DNA of 64,000 nt from Leptospiraceae bacterium (GTDB lineage: Bacteria > Spirochaetota > Leptospiria > Leptospirales > Leptospiraceae), in assembly GCA_016711485.1 (NCBI GenBank), contig JADJSX010000006.1, forward strand, positions 916,001-980,000, read 5' to 3'. The translations under genes and the position numbers were made by a program. Below are positions 8,881 to 17,139 of the stretch, one piece after another. Every line of letters begins with the position of its first letter. Positions within the stretch are counted from its first letter, which is position 1. The notes beneath the pieces were generated by a model, which saw only the letters and a list, made by a program, of their open reading frames with translations, searched no databases and was not told where the DNA came from.

Positions 8881-10032
8881 ATGAAAAAGGAAAAGATCAT
8901 AGTTGCAATGAGTGGCGGAGTTGATAGTGCGGTTACTGCCGGTTTACTAATAGAGCAAGGTTTTGAAGTAATTGGAGTAAACATTAAAACTTGGGAATAC
9001 GAAGCACCAACCTGCGATACAACTAAAAAATCTTGCTGTTCACCGGAAGATATCCGAGACGCACATGATGTTGGATTAAGTTTTAATATTCCTTTTTATG
9101 TAGTTAAAATGGAAAAAATCTTCGGAGACAAAGTAATAGATAGGTTTATTAGTGACTACCAAAATGGTATGACTCCTAACCCATGTGTGGAGTGCAATAC
9201 ATTCGTAAAATTCGGAGCATTATTCGAAAAAGCGAAAGCACTTGGTATAAATAAAATTGCAACTGGTCACTATGCAAATATTTTCAAAACCGAAAATGGA
9301 CGATATGCGATAGCCAATGGCGTAGACACAAAAAAAAACCAAGCTTACTATTTATACGGTCTTTCCCAAGAAAATTTAATGAATACTATTTTTCCTTTGG
9401 GCAATATGGAAAAAAAAGAAGTTAGAGAACATGCGAGACGATTTGGATTAGCCATTGCAGAAAAAGCAGAGTCACAAGAAATTTGTTTTATTCCTGAAAA
9501 TGATTACAGAAGTTTTCTGAAAAAAAGGAACATAGACTTTACTCCCGGATTTTTCAAATTAGCAAATGGTTCCATTGTAGGAAAACATTCTGGCAAAGAA
9601 GGATTTACTATCGGTCAAAGAAAAGGTTTAGGTGTATCTTGGAAAACTCCGCTTTACGTTGTATCCATTGAAGATGATGGAACGGTCATCTTAGGCGAAG
9701 AAGTGGAAACCACTTGTGAGGAATTCAGTGTAATAGATTTGAACTACCAAGGAATGGATCCTTTAAAAGAAGGAGAAAGTCTAACTTGTAAAGTTCAAAT
9801 TCGATATAGACACAAACCAGTACTATGTGAAATTCAAAATAGAAATGGGAAAATTCTTGTTCAACCTAAAGAAATTTTACAAAGTGTAACTCCTGGCCAG
9901 TCATCTATTTTTTATCCGGTTAATGATAATTATCTTTTACTAGGTGGAATTATCGAAAAAGGAAGCATTAAACATAAAATACTTACTGCTTCTTTGCAGT
10001 TAAATCACGAAGTTGCAAGCCTATCAATATAG
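8881..10032 (+). CDS. mnmA: tRNA-specific 2-thiouridylase MnmA
   Basis: 383 aa. It thiolates uridine 34 of tRNA Lys, Glu and Gln using ATP and a persulfide sulfur relay. The PP-loop AMSGGVDSAVTAG is at residues ~9-21. The nucleophile Cys sits in NPCVECNTFVKFG and the second catalytic Cys in ESQEICFIPENDY. FTIGQRKGLG and the C-terminal beta-barrel region are present. The start is ATG 8881; an upstream in-frame ATG at 8836 would overlap the previous gene by 41 bases and add residues absent from the family. A cysteine desulfurase that could supply sulfur lies at 52.7-53.8 kb. Confidence 0.96.
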   Translation: MKKEKIIVAMSGGVDSAVTAGLLIEQGFEVIGVNIKTWEYEAPTCDTTKKSCCSPEDIRDAHDVGLSFNIPFYVVKMEKIFGDKVIDRFISDYQNGMTPNPCVECNTFVKFGALFEKAKALGINKIATGHYANIFKTENGRYAIANGVDTKKNQAYYLYGLSQENLMNTIFPLGNMEKKEVREHARRFGLAIAEKAESQEICFIPENDYRSFLKKRNIDFTPGFFKLANGSIVGKHSGKEGFTIGQRKGLGVSWKTPLYVVSIEDDGTVILGEEVETTCEEFSVIDLNYQGMDPLKEGESLTCKVQIRYRHKPVLCEIQNRNGKILVQPKEILQSVTPGQSSIFYPVNDNYLLLGGIIEKGSIKHKILTASLQLNHEVASLSI

Positions 10033-10125
10033 TTGAATGAAACAATCAGTTTACGTGCATTTAAATACTGCCTTGGAAGATATGACAAACTATAATATTC
10101 AATTTATAAAAGAACAAGGAACCTA

Positions 10126-10150
10126 CTCTGAGTCTCTATGACTCTGTGGC
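10126..10150. repeat. Dispersed 25-bp CTCTGAGTCT...CTCTGTGG repeat, copy 1
   Basis: This copy matches 27164-27188 at 22 of 25 positions. It lies in the 133-bp gap between mnmA and the ATP-grasp/FMN gene, inside a possible 34-codon reading frame (ATG near 10037) that I do not regard as a gene. I recall similar strings scattered in intergenic DNA of environmental bacteria; no function is known to me. Confidence 0.5.
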
Positions 10151-10165
10151 TAATTAAAAACAACA

Positions 10166-12409
10166 ATGAGTAAAATAAAAGGTAAAACCATATTAATCAT
10201 TGGTGGTGGATTATTACAATTACCTGTAATCGAAACTGCTAAATCTATGAAATTAAAAGTTGTCGTCGCTGATATGAACCCTGAATCTCCAGGTTTTAAA
10301 ATTGCGGACGAGAAAATTATTATGAGCACAAAAGATATCGAAGGAATGGTACGTGAGGCGAAACGGTTTTCAGAAAAAGAACCAGTACATGCTGTCCTAA
10401 CGGCAGGAACGGATGCAAGTATGACAGTTGCGGCAGTAGCAAACGCATTAGGTCTTCCAGGAATTCGGTACATTGATGCTGAAGCCGCTTCCAACAAAGT
10501 AAAGATGCGAAAACGTTTAAAAGAACATAATGTACCAATTCCAGACTTCGCTCCTGTATGGACCATTCAAGATGCAAGAGACGCTCTGGATACTCTCAAG
10601 TTTCCCCTTGTAATTAAACCTTCTGATAACATGGGAGCAAGAGGAGTAATAAAAGTAAATAATCGAGATGAATTGCATGCCGCCTTTAAACATGCTAAAA
10701 AGTATTCTCCTACGGGAGAAGTGATACTAGAAGAATTTATGCCCGGCCCAGAAGTATCTGTAGATGCTTTAAGTTGGAATGGTAATATTAAAATGACTGG
10801 TATTGCTGATAGGATTATTGAGCGAGAACCCTATTTTATTGAAGTCGGTCATAATATGCCATCTCGTTTTTCTAAAGAGATTTTAGACGAAGTTGAAGAT
10901 GTAATGAAAAGAGGTATGCGGGCACTTGGTATTACCCTCGGAGCTGGAAAGGGTGATATAAAGATTACCCCCAACGGAGTAAAAGTAGGAGAAATTGCAG
11001 CTAGGCTTTCGGGCGGTTTTATGTCTGCCTATACTTATCCACTTTCTACAGGTGTTAATTTGTATCGTGGCGCCATATTAATTGCATTCGGAGAGGAACC
11101 TGACGATCTCGAACCCAAACTAAATTTAGTATCTATTGAACGTTCTTTAATTGCATCTCCAGGAAAAATCGTATCCATTTCAGGAGTTGAAGAAGCCAAA
11201 GAAATTGAAGGGGTAAATGAAATTTTCCTCCAATCAAAAGTGGGAGATATTATTACAGATCCAACAAATAATATCGAAAAATCAGGACACATAATCATTA
11301 CGGCAGATACATTACAAAATGCAGAAAAAATTTTCGAAGAGGCCAAAACTATTATTCATTTTGAGTCTGATAGTTATTATTCTCTAACAGAAAAAAGTAT
11401 TAATCAAACCGCACGGAATAAATTTGGCAAAGAAATTTGTTGGGTTTGTAAAGTTTGCGATGGAACTGATTGTGCATCCGGTGTACCGGGAATGGGTGGT
11501 GTAGGAAGAATGGAAACATTCAAGGATAATTCAATTGCTCTTGGAGAATATAAAATTTTACCTCGATATATAAGGGAAAGTGTTGATCCCAAACTACAAT
11601 GGGACTTTTTTGGAAAAAAATTTACAACCCCAATGATGGCAGCTCCTATGACAGGAGCAACGACTAATATGAATAATGCGATGGAAGAATACCAATATTC
11701 TATTGCAGTATTAAAAGGTTGTCTTGAATCAGGTAGTATCGCTTGGCTTGGAGATGGTGCGACCCCTGATAAATATATTATGATGTTAGATGCGATAAAA
11801 AAAGTAGACGGTCACGGAATACTTATTTGCAAACCTCGTGCAGATGAAAAATTATTAGAAGAGCGATTTCAAGAAGCAGAGAGACAAAGTATATTTTCGC
11901 TCGGAATGGACATTGATGCATTTAACTTCAAAACAATGATTTTGAAAAATCAGCAATCACCAAGTCGTGGCCTGAAAGAACTCTCTCGCATAAGAAGTTA
12001 TACCAAACTTCCTTTTATTGTAAAAGGAATTATGACTCCAGAAGATGCATTGCTTGCTTTAGATGCAGGAGCAAACGCAATCGTTGTTTCAAATCATGGC
12101 GGGCGAGTATTAGATGATATGCCAGGTACGGCGAGAGTTCTTGGAAAAATAGCAGAAGCCATAAAAGAAAAAATACCAGTTTTGGTCGACGGAGGAATTA
12201 GAAGTGGAATGGACATTTTCAAAATGATTGCAATTGGAGCTAAGGCAGTACTTGTAGGAAGACCAATTGCTATATCTGCCGTGGGGGGGGACTCTGCTGG
12301 CGTAAAATATTTAATTAACCAATATTCCTCTGAATTAAAAAATACAATGAATATCACAGGTGCAGAGACACTAGCAAACATTGATTCTACTATGCTTTTA
12401 CGTAAGTAA
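10166..12409 (+). CDS. ATP-grasp / FMN-dependent alpha-hydroxy-acid dehydrogenase fusion
   Basis: 747 aa in two parts. Residues 1-~410 are a complete ATP-grasp ligase of the carbamoyl-phosphate-synthase/PurK type: a pre-ATP Rossmann start (ILIIGGGLLQLPVIE), the ATP-binding VIKPSDNMGARGV, EEFMPGPEVSVD, and VGEIAARLSGGF. Residues ~425-747 are an FMN-dependent alpha-hydroxy-acid oxidase/lactate-dehydrogenase-like TIM barrel: MMAAPMTGATT, FIVKGIMTPEDALLALDAGA, VVSNHGGR, VLVDGGIRSGMDIFKMIAIGA, VLVGRP. A Cys cluster, CWVCKVCDGTDC, joins the two and also occurs at the start of stand-alone clostridial relatives. The substrate of either half is unknown. It stands alone, with gaps on both sides. Confidence 0.88.
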   Translation: MSKIKGKTILIIGGGLLQLPVIETAKSMKLKVVVADMNPESPGFKIADEKIIMSTKDIEGMVREAKRFSEKEPVHAVLTAGTDASMTVAAVANALGLPGIRYIDAEAASNKVKMRKRLKEHNVPIPDFAPVWTIQDARDALDTLKFPLVIKPSDNMGARGVIKVNNRDELHAAFKHAKKYSPTGEVILEEFMPGPEVSVDALSWNGNIKMTGIADRIIEREPYFIEVGHNMPSRFSKEILDEVEDVMKRGMRALGITLGAGKGDIKITPNGVKVGEIAARLSGGFMSAYTYPLSTGVNLYRGAILIAFGEEPDDLEPKLNLVSIERSLIASPGKIVSISGVEEAKEIEGVNEIFLQSKVGDIITDPTNNIEKSGHIIITADTLQNAEKIFEEAKTIIHFESDSYYSLTEKSINQTARNKFGKEICWVCKVCDGTDCASGVPGMGGVGRMETFKDNSIALGEYKILPRYIRESVDPKLQWDFFGKKFTTPMMAAPMTGATTNMNNAMEEYQYSIAVLKGCLESGSIAWLGDGATPDKYIMMLDAIKKVDGHGILICKPRADEKLLEERFQEAERQSIFSLGMDIDAFNFKTMILKNQQSPSRGLKELSRIRSYTKLPFIVKGIMTPEDALLALDAGANAIVVSNHGGRVLDDMPGTARVLGKIAEAIKEKIPVLVDGGIRSGMDIFKMIAIGAKAVLVGRPIAISAVGGDSAGVKYLINQYSSELKNTMNITGAETLANIDSTMLLRK

Positions 12410-12494
12410 GGAAGCAGATAAGGACTAAATTTGGCTTGACGAAAAGGCAATCAGTAAGCGCAATGGAATAAAATTTCGGAATGAGGTAATTTCC

Positions 12495-12767
12495 ATGGAA
12501 AAAGAGATAAAAGACGCATTAAATTTTGTAATCGGTGCTGCAACTACAGTTAAAACTGAAACAGAAAAATTAATTGCAGGATTAGATACTGAATTTAAAA
12601 AATTAGCTGATAAAGGTGCTGCGGATAACAGCGAAACAGCTATGAACGTCAGAAAATATACTGATGAGGCATTCAAAGAAGTTGAGAAAGTTCTAAATGA
12701 TGCAAAAGCAAAATTTGAAGAAGCAAAAACTCAAGTTAAAAATTTAGTGCCAGAAAACAAAGCTTAA
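12495..12767 (+). CDS. Phasin-related small helical protein
   Basis: 90 aa, entirely helical and charged, with Ala/Lys/Glu heptads (AMNVRKYTDEAFKEVEKVLNDA). Its length and pattern match the small phasin-related proteins annotated in Leptospira, which resemble the amphipathic phasins coating polyhydroxyalkanoate granules. No PHA synthase is visible here, so the granule role is not supported by context. A clear hairpin terminator follows 21 bases after the stop, so the gene is probably a single transcription unit. Confidence 0.7.
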   Translation: MEKEIKDALNFVIGAATTVKTETEKLIAGLDTEFKKLADKGAADNSETAMNVRKYTDEAFKEVEKVLNDAKAKFEEAKTQVKNLVPENKA

Positions 12768-12788
12768 TCATATATAAGCTAACCAATT

Positions 12789-12826
12789 ACCCACTACCAA
12801 ATTCAAATCTGGTCGTGGGTTTTTTA
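12789..12826 (+). terminator. Rho-independent terminator after the phasin-like gene
   Basis: ACCCACTACCA (12789-12799) pairs with TGGTCGTGGGT (12810-12820) with one mismatch. It has a 10-base loop and is followed by six T residues. Confidence 0.88.
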
Positions 12827-12856
12827 TGTACTGAGTAACTGTTATGTATTTTTATT

Positions 12857-13582
12857 TTAAATTTTGGTAGAATTTTTTTTGCTGTTTCTAACCAAAAACT
12901 CTAACTCTCCATACAAACTATCATCATTCTTTAATTCCAATCTATCAACTAAATGTTGGAATTTCGATATTTTAACGTTAGTCACCATATCTATTTCAAA
13001 TGAAGTTATATGGGAATTTACGACCAAAAATTTATGTAATAAAACTTTTTTTAATAATTCTGAATGATCCGTAAACATTGATTCGATGGAAATACCACAT
13101 TCATAAAAGAATTCTTCAATGCGCGTAATGAGAATATGATCTCCGGCAAGATTTGAATATTTGTAATAATCAAGTTCTAATGAAGTTAAAAAATTTTCCC
13201 AATGCAAATTATTTTTTCTCTCTTTATTCCTACAATCATAGGTCTGGCAAATGGAAGCTCCGTAAAATGAATAATTCTGACTTTTGGAATCTCCCGTACT
13301 GATTGGGTGAATCATACATCCGATTTTTTTATGCGATGAATCTATATATCCTAAAAAAGGACAATTATAAACTGTTTTATCTTTCTTTGGGTAAGGGTTT
13401 TCTTTTATTTCAAACTCTTCCCGATACGCGATAACAGTCTCCCTTTTGGAATAATTTACGTTAGTATTAAAAGAAGTAGTTCTTTCCTCTAGAATTTTTT
13501 TTAGATCGTTTGCCGGATAATCAAGATTAAACAAACCACAACAAGCCCCACAAGATGATCCTTTCGACTGACAAAGACTCAT
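12857..13582 (-). CDS. Cys-cluster (YkgJ-like) metal-binding protein, last gene of the sigma/CHAT operon
   Basis: 241 aa, soluble. The Cys pattern follows the YkgJ/zinc-or-iron chelating cluster: CQSKGSSCGACCGLF at the N-terminus, then VYNCPFLGY (~115), KIGCMIHP (~125) and ASICQTYDCRNKE (~150). These Cys residues probably bind a metal or Fe-S cluster. The C-terminal ~90 residues are helical without recognised motifs. The start overlaps the stop of the CHAT protease gene by 4 bases, so the two are translationally coupled and probably functionally linked. A redox or metal-sensing input to the protease is an inference only. Confidence 0.75.
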   Translation of the reverse strand: MSLCQSKGSSCGACCGLFNLDYPANDLKKILEERTTSFNTNVNYSKRETVIAYREEFEIKENPYPKKDKTVYNCPFLGYIDSSHKKIGCMIHPISTGDSKSQNYSFYGASICQTYDCRNKERKNNLHWENFLTSLELDYYKYSNLAGDHILITRIEEFFYECGISIESMFTDHSELLKKVLLHKFLVVNSHITSFEIDMVTNVKISKFQHLVDRLELKNDDSLYGELEFLVRNSKKNSTKI

Positions 13583-15393
13583 GTTAAAATCGAATACAAT
13601 TGATTATTTTGTAAATGAATGAATTCCAGAGATACATCTGTATCTTTGTCGGTTCCTTTATGAATAACATTTATTCCAACTAGTGGTAAAATTGATCTTT
13701 TATTTTTGTTTAGTAAAACAATTTTACCACGAAACTCTTCAAGTCGATTTAGAAAAAAACCAAATTGTGACGAGTCAATTTCTGTTTCTTTTTTATTGTA
13801 ACCATAAAATAAATGATGTTTATCGGAATCATTCGAAATATAAAAAATATAACATTTTTCGAATTCGTTTAATTCTACTAATAGATTTTCATAATAGTAT
13901 TGAGATGTAATTAAATATCCTTCTAAACTTTCAGAATCTAAAACGCCAGATCTAAATTTTGCAATCCAGTTAATAATTTTATATATTAAATCTTTATTAG
14001 AAAACAACACAACTAAAAAGGATTCAACAACCATTGTGATTTGTAGTTTTTTAAAATCTAACATAGATTTAAAAATTAAATCCCACCAGATCGTGAGGTT
14101 AAGTTCACTTACCTGCTCATATGTTTGATTCAACGATTTGTATTTATGGTCACTCAAAACTATTACACCAATTAATTTGGAAAATTCTTCAAAACTCTCT
14201 ATAAAAGATTTCATTTTATTTTCGCTTGAATTAGTTCTTTCGTCTGCAATAAATTTGGCATAGGACACTGCAATTGGTGTCGGATAAGATTTTCTGATTA
14301 AAAAAGGATCAATTATTTTATTTCGATGATTATCACTTTTATTGAGAATGATTCTATCTGGATGGCCATATAGAGAGTAATTAGCCCAAATTAAATCTAA
14401 TGGATCATAATTTTTTCGTGCAAATTCTCGAGCTATATGAAGTGACTCTCCTAAACTTTTATCACTAAAAAGAGAAAGATAAAAACGGATCGTAAAATCA
14501 AGAGTATGCTCATTATCCGCAACTTCCCATTTTGTTCCAATAAAACTCATGATGCCGGACATTAAAAAAGAACTTGCAAAGTCATTCATTATATTCTTGT
14601 CATTTTTTAAACCAGCACTTCGAGAAGAATTACAAGAATTGCTGAACACTAAATTAGTTGAAAAGGCACTATTCTTAATTTCCCTTGCCTTTAGAATTTT
14701 ACCACCTGATAACAGCCAACCATTTTCCATTGGGTCTTCTGAAAAATATAAATGCCCCGCATAATGGATAATATTTTTTCCGCGAATCATAGATAATAAT
14801 TTTAACTTAGAAATTTGAGCACCTGCTATAAATTCGATATCTAATACAGAAGAAGGCACCTTCTCCTTAAGTATTTGAAATAAAACTTCACCCTCTTTTT
14901 GTGCCCATTCCAAATCCTCAGTTGGATCAGCGATTATTAACATTTTCAATTTTTGATTGTTTTCTTCTTGTAAAAATGTTTTGGAACCTTTGACTGTGCG
15001 ACCAATTAAAAATCTGTCAGATAGAAAACAATCTCCGTCATACAATAATTCCCAAGGAATTTCAGCCAGACTACTATCTACATTAAAATGTAAGTATTTC
15101 TCTGAAGTAGACCTTAAACTATCCGAAATAGGAGAAGGGAAAAACTGATCGTAGAATGTTTCTCCTAAAATTTTTAATTCTTTTAGGACATCGGGTTTGA
15201 CACGAAAATTTGCTTCGTGGTTGGATAAAAAATTATTTGAAAGTTTAGATAGATTTTCTATTTCTTTTACATATTCAAAAATCAAATCACTATCGATAGA
15301 AGACTGAATATGTGATTCAGTGTGAAATTGTCCAGAATTAAGAAAATTAAAAATATTTACATTTCCGACTCTATCAATTAATAAATCAATCAT
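13579..15393 (-). CDS. CHAT-domain caspase-like protease
   Basis: 604 aa. The CHAT domain covers roughly residues 110-350. IIHYAGHLYF supplies the catalytic His (~214) and NLVFSNSCNSSRS the catalytic Cys (~254). The downstream block FIGTKWEVADNEHTLDFTIRFY, with the LDLIWANYSLYGHPD end, is typical of the fold. Unlike HetF-type CHAT proteins it has no visible TPR array: residues 1-110 and 370-604 are unassigned helical/beta segments, possibly substrate- or regulator-binding. It is third in the operon after a sigma factor and a 245-aa protein, with a 6-base gap upstream and a 4-base overlap with the Cys-cluster gene downstream. Confidence 0.87.
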   Translation of the reverse strand: MIDLLIDRVGNVNIFNFLNSGQFHTESHIQSSIDSDLIFEYVKEIENLSKLSNNFLSNHEANFRVKPDVLKELKILGETFYDQFFPSPISDSLRSTSEKYLHFNVDSSLAEIPWELLYDGDCFLSDRFLIGRTVKGSKTFLQEENNQKLKMLIIADPTEDLEWAQKEGEVLFQILKEKVPSSVLDIEFIAGAQISKLKLLSMIRGKNIIHYAGHLYFSEDPMENGWLLSGGKILKAREIKNSAFSTNLVFSNSCNSSRSAGLKNDKNIMNDFASSFLMSGIMSFIGTKWEVADNEHTLDFTIRFYLSLFSDKSLGESLHIAREFARKNYDPLDLIWANYSLYGHPDRIILNKSDNHRNKIIDPFLIRKSYPTPIAVSYAKFIADERTNSSENKMKSFIESFEEFSKLIGVIVLSDHKYKSLNQTYEQVSELNLTIWWDLIFKSMLDFKKLQITMVVESFLVVLFSNKDLIYKIINWIAKFRSGVLDSESLEGYLITSQYYYENLLVELNEFEKCYIFYISNDSDKHHLFYGYNKKETEIDSSQFGFFLNRLEEFRGKIVLLNKNKRSILPLVGINVIHKGTDKDTDVSLEFIHLQNNQLYSILT

Positions 15394-15399
15394 CCATTA

Positions 15400-16137
15400 C
15401 TATTTATCTGCAAAAAGGGATAAGTCAAATCTTTTTGAAATATTCTTACCGGTAAATTCGATATTATATATGCCTTCCCGTAACCCAGAAAAAGAAACTA
15501 ATCCTTCCGAACTAATATTACTAGAATAAATAAAGCGGTTGTCCTTTCTAAGATTGACTTGGTTATAAATAGCAACAAAAGAAGCATCGAATTTTACACT
15601 CAAATACGCTTCATTTTCGTTTTCTTGAATCACTTGATAAACAAGACTGCCTTGGTCATTCTTTTCAAGCATACTAATACTTTGCGGAACTGTATTAATG
15701 GAATTTCTTACTGAAGGGATAGTTGATTCAAGGGAAGTAACCATAGAATTACTAAAAAAAGAGCCTAAAAGTTTTATTCCAGCTTTCCCAAAACGAATTA
15801 CTAATTTGTCTTCCTCTTTCTGGGTAACAAAATCTGCTTCCATATAATTCTTTAAATAGAGTGGAAGTGGAATATTTTTTGACTCGGAGATATTAGAATT
15901 TGCTTTTGCAATATCGAAGGATTCTAGAATAGGAGAATCGTTATCCAAGATAGAATCCAAATAGTTAGAGTTTCCGTAATGTATAGAGGCGTACAAAGAC
16001 TCTTCTATTGATGTTAATTCTTTAAAAGAAATATCATTTTTTAAGGAAAGATCAATAACTCTCTCGTCACCACTTAAAAATAGCTCTAGTAGATTTTCCT
16101 GATTATTACTGTTGTTAGATTCATTCTTTGGATTCAT
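15400..16137 (-). CDS. Unknown protein between ECF-like sigma factor and CHAT protease (candidate regulator/substrate)
   Basis: 245 aa with no signal peptide, membrane segment or zinc-finger anti-sigma motif. The N-terminal ~125 residues are acidic and probably helical (NNQENLLELFLSGDERVIDL). After a Ser/Thr-rich linker with hydrophobic patches (~125-155), residues ~160-245 look beta-rich (AYLSVKFDASFVAIYNQVNL, VSFSGLREGIYNIEFTG), like a small Ig-like or transthyretin-like domain. It sits exactly where an anti-sigma factor would be expected, 39 bases after the sigma gene and 6 bases before the protease gene. I do not recognise the family; a role as sigma-factor inhibitor cleaved by the CHAT protease is inference. 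Confidence 0.65.
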   Translation of the reverse strand: MNPKNESNNSNNQENLLELFLSGDERVIDLSLKNDISFKELTSIEESLYASIHYGNSNYLDSILDNDSPILESFDIAKANSNISESKNIPLPLYLKNYMEADFVTQKEEDKLVIRFGKAGIKLLGSFFSNSMVTSLESTIPSVRNSINTVPQSISMLEKNDQGSLVYQVIQENENEAYLSVKFDASFVAIYNQVNLRKDNRFIYSSNISSEGLVSFSGLREGIYNIEFTGKNISKRFDLSLFADK

Positions 16138-16176
16138 AGCAAACCTCTTGGTAATTAGAGACTGATAAATGCAATG

Positions 16177-17079
16177 TTATATTTCATATTTTGTAATTTT
16201 TTTTTGAATTTTTTCTAATACTCTCTGTAGGGAAATACTTACACTACCCTCTGGTATATCCAGCAGTTTAGCAATTATTCTATAAGGCGTACGGGTAATG
16301 AAATTTCCTTTACTCTTTTTATCAATTAACTTGCGACGTTGTTCGTATTTTTTTTCTATAGAGATTTGGACTTTATCATAGTTTGGCAAATTATCCGAAA
16401 AAACAATAGGTTTCTCTTTTTCTTGGAATTGTTTTAGTTCCAAAATATTCATATAAAGGGAAGCAATTTTGTCTTCATTCTGTATTGCTTGGATTTCTTT
16501 ATCACTTAATATATCCCGAATTGCGATTATTTCCTTCTGAAGTTCTTCTTTGGAAAGATTAGTCTTTTCCAGTAAGTATTCTACTTCATCCAATTCCAAA
16601 TTCAGATAATAAATGTATGCCAATTTAAATATTATCCTACTATCAATCTTAAGTTCAGAAAGTGCCTCTCTAAATCTTACTGAAATAGTATCTGCCTCTC
16701 GCTGAAGGTCAATTTTTGTATCAGGTTCATTTTCGATAGAGTAATATTCAACTCCATCAGAATTTACTTTCACCCTAGAAACAATCTTTAATTCTCGTTT
16801 ATTTCGTTTCCAATCGATGAGCATATTTCGAAGGACAGTATAGAGCCAAGTTTTGAAGCCCGACTTTCCGACAAATGTGTGAAAACGCTTTCCGGACTTT
16901 AATCTTTCATAGGCGTAGATAAAGAATTCGCTTGCATCATCTTCTTCTAAATGGAATACACGGATTGGAAAATTGTAAATATCTTCCGAGAAAACCTCAA
17001 AAAATTTTTTAAGGGATTCTTGGTTTCCTGTAGCGCAGGACTGAACTAAGGCAAATATTTCTTCCTGAGATAATTTCAT
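16177..17079 (-). CDS. ECF-like sigma-70 family factor with long inter-domain insertion
   Basis: 300 aa. Sigma region 2 lies at ~20-95, with ASEFFIYAYERLKSG, TFVGKSGFKTWLYTVLRNMLIDWKR (the core-binding and -10 recognition helices) and basic residues after. Region 4 is at ~250-298, with TPYRIIAKLLDIPEGSVSISLQRVLEKIQKK (helix-turn-helix). Between them are ~130 helical residues, far more than in standard ECF factors (usually ~180-200 aa in total), so this may be an unusual subgroup with a built-in regulatory segment. It is the first gene of a four-gene minus-strand operon and is divergent from the M23 peptidase gene, with a 60-base shared promoter gap. Confidence 0.85.
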   Translation of the reverse strand: MKLSQEEIFALVQSCATGNQESLKKFFEVFSEDIYNFPIRVFHLEEDDASEFFIYAYERLKSGKRFHTFVGKSGFKTWLYTVLRNMLIDWKRNKRELKIVSRVKVNSDGVEYYSIENEPDTKIDLQREADTISVRFREALSELKIDSRIIFKLAYIYYLNLELDEVEYLLEKTNLSKEELQKEIIAIRDILSDKEIQAIQNEDKIASLYMNILELKQFQEKEKPIVFSDNLPNYDKVQISIEKKYEQRRKLIDKKSKGNFITRTPYRIIAKLLDIPEGSVSISLQRVLEKIQKKITKYEI

Positions 17080-17139
17080 TGTGGTCAGAATTGGTACTAT
17101 AATTTTTTTGTTTGTATAGTCATTTACAAAATATAAATT

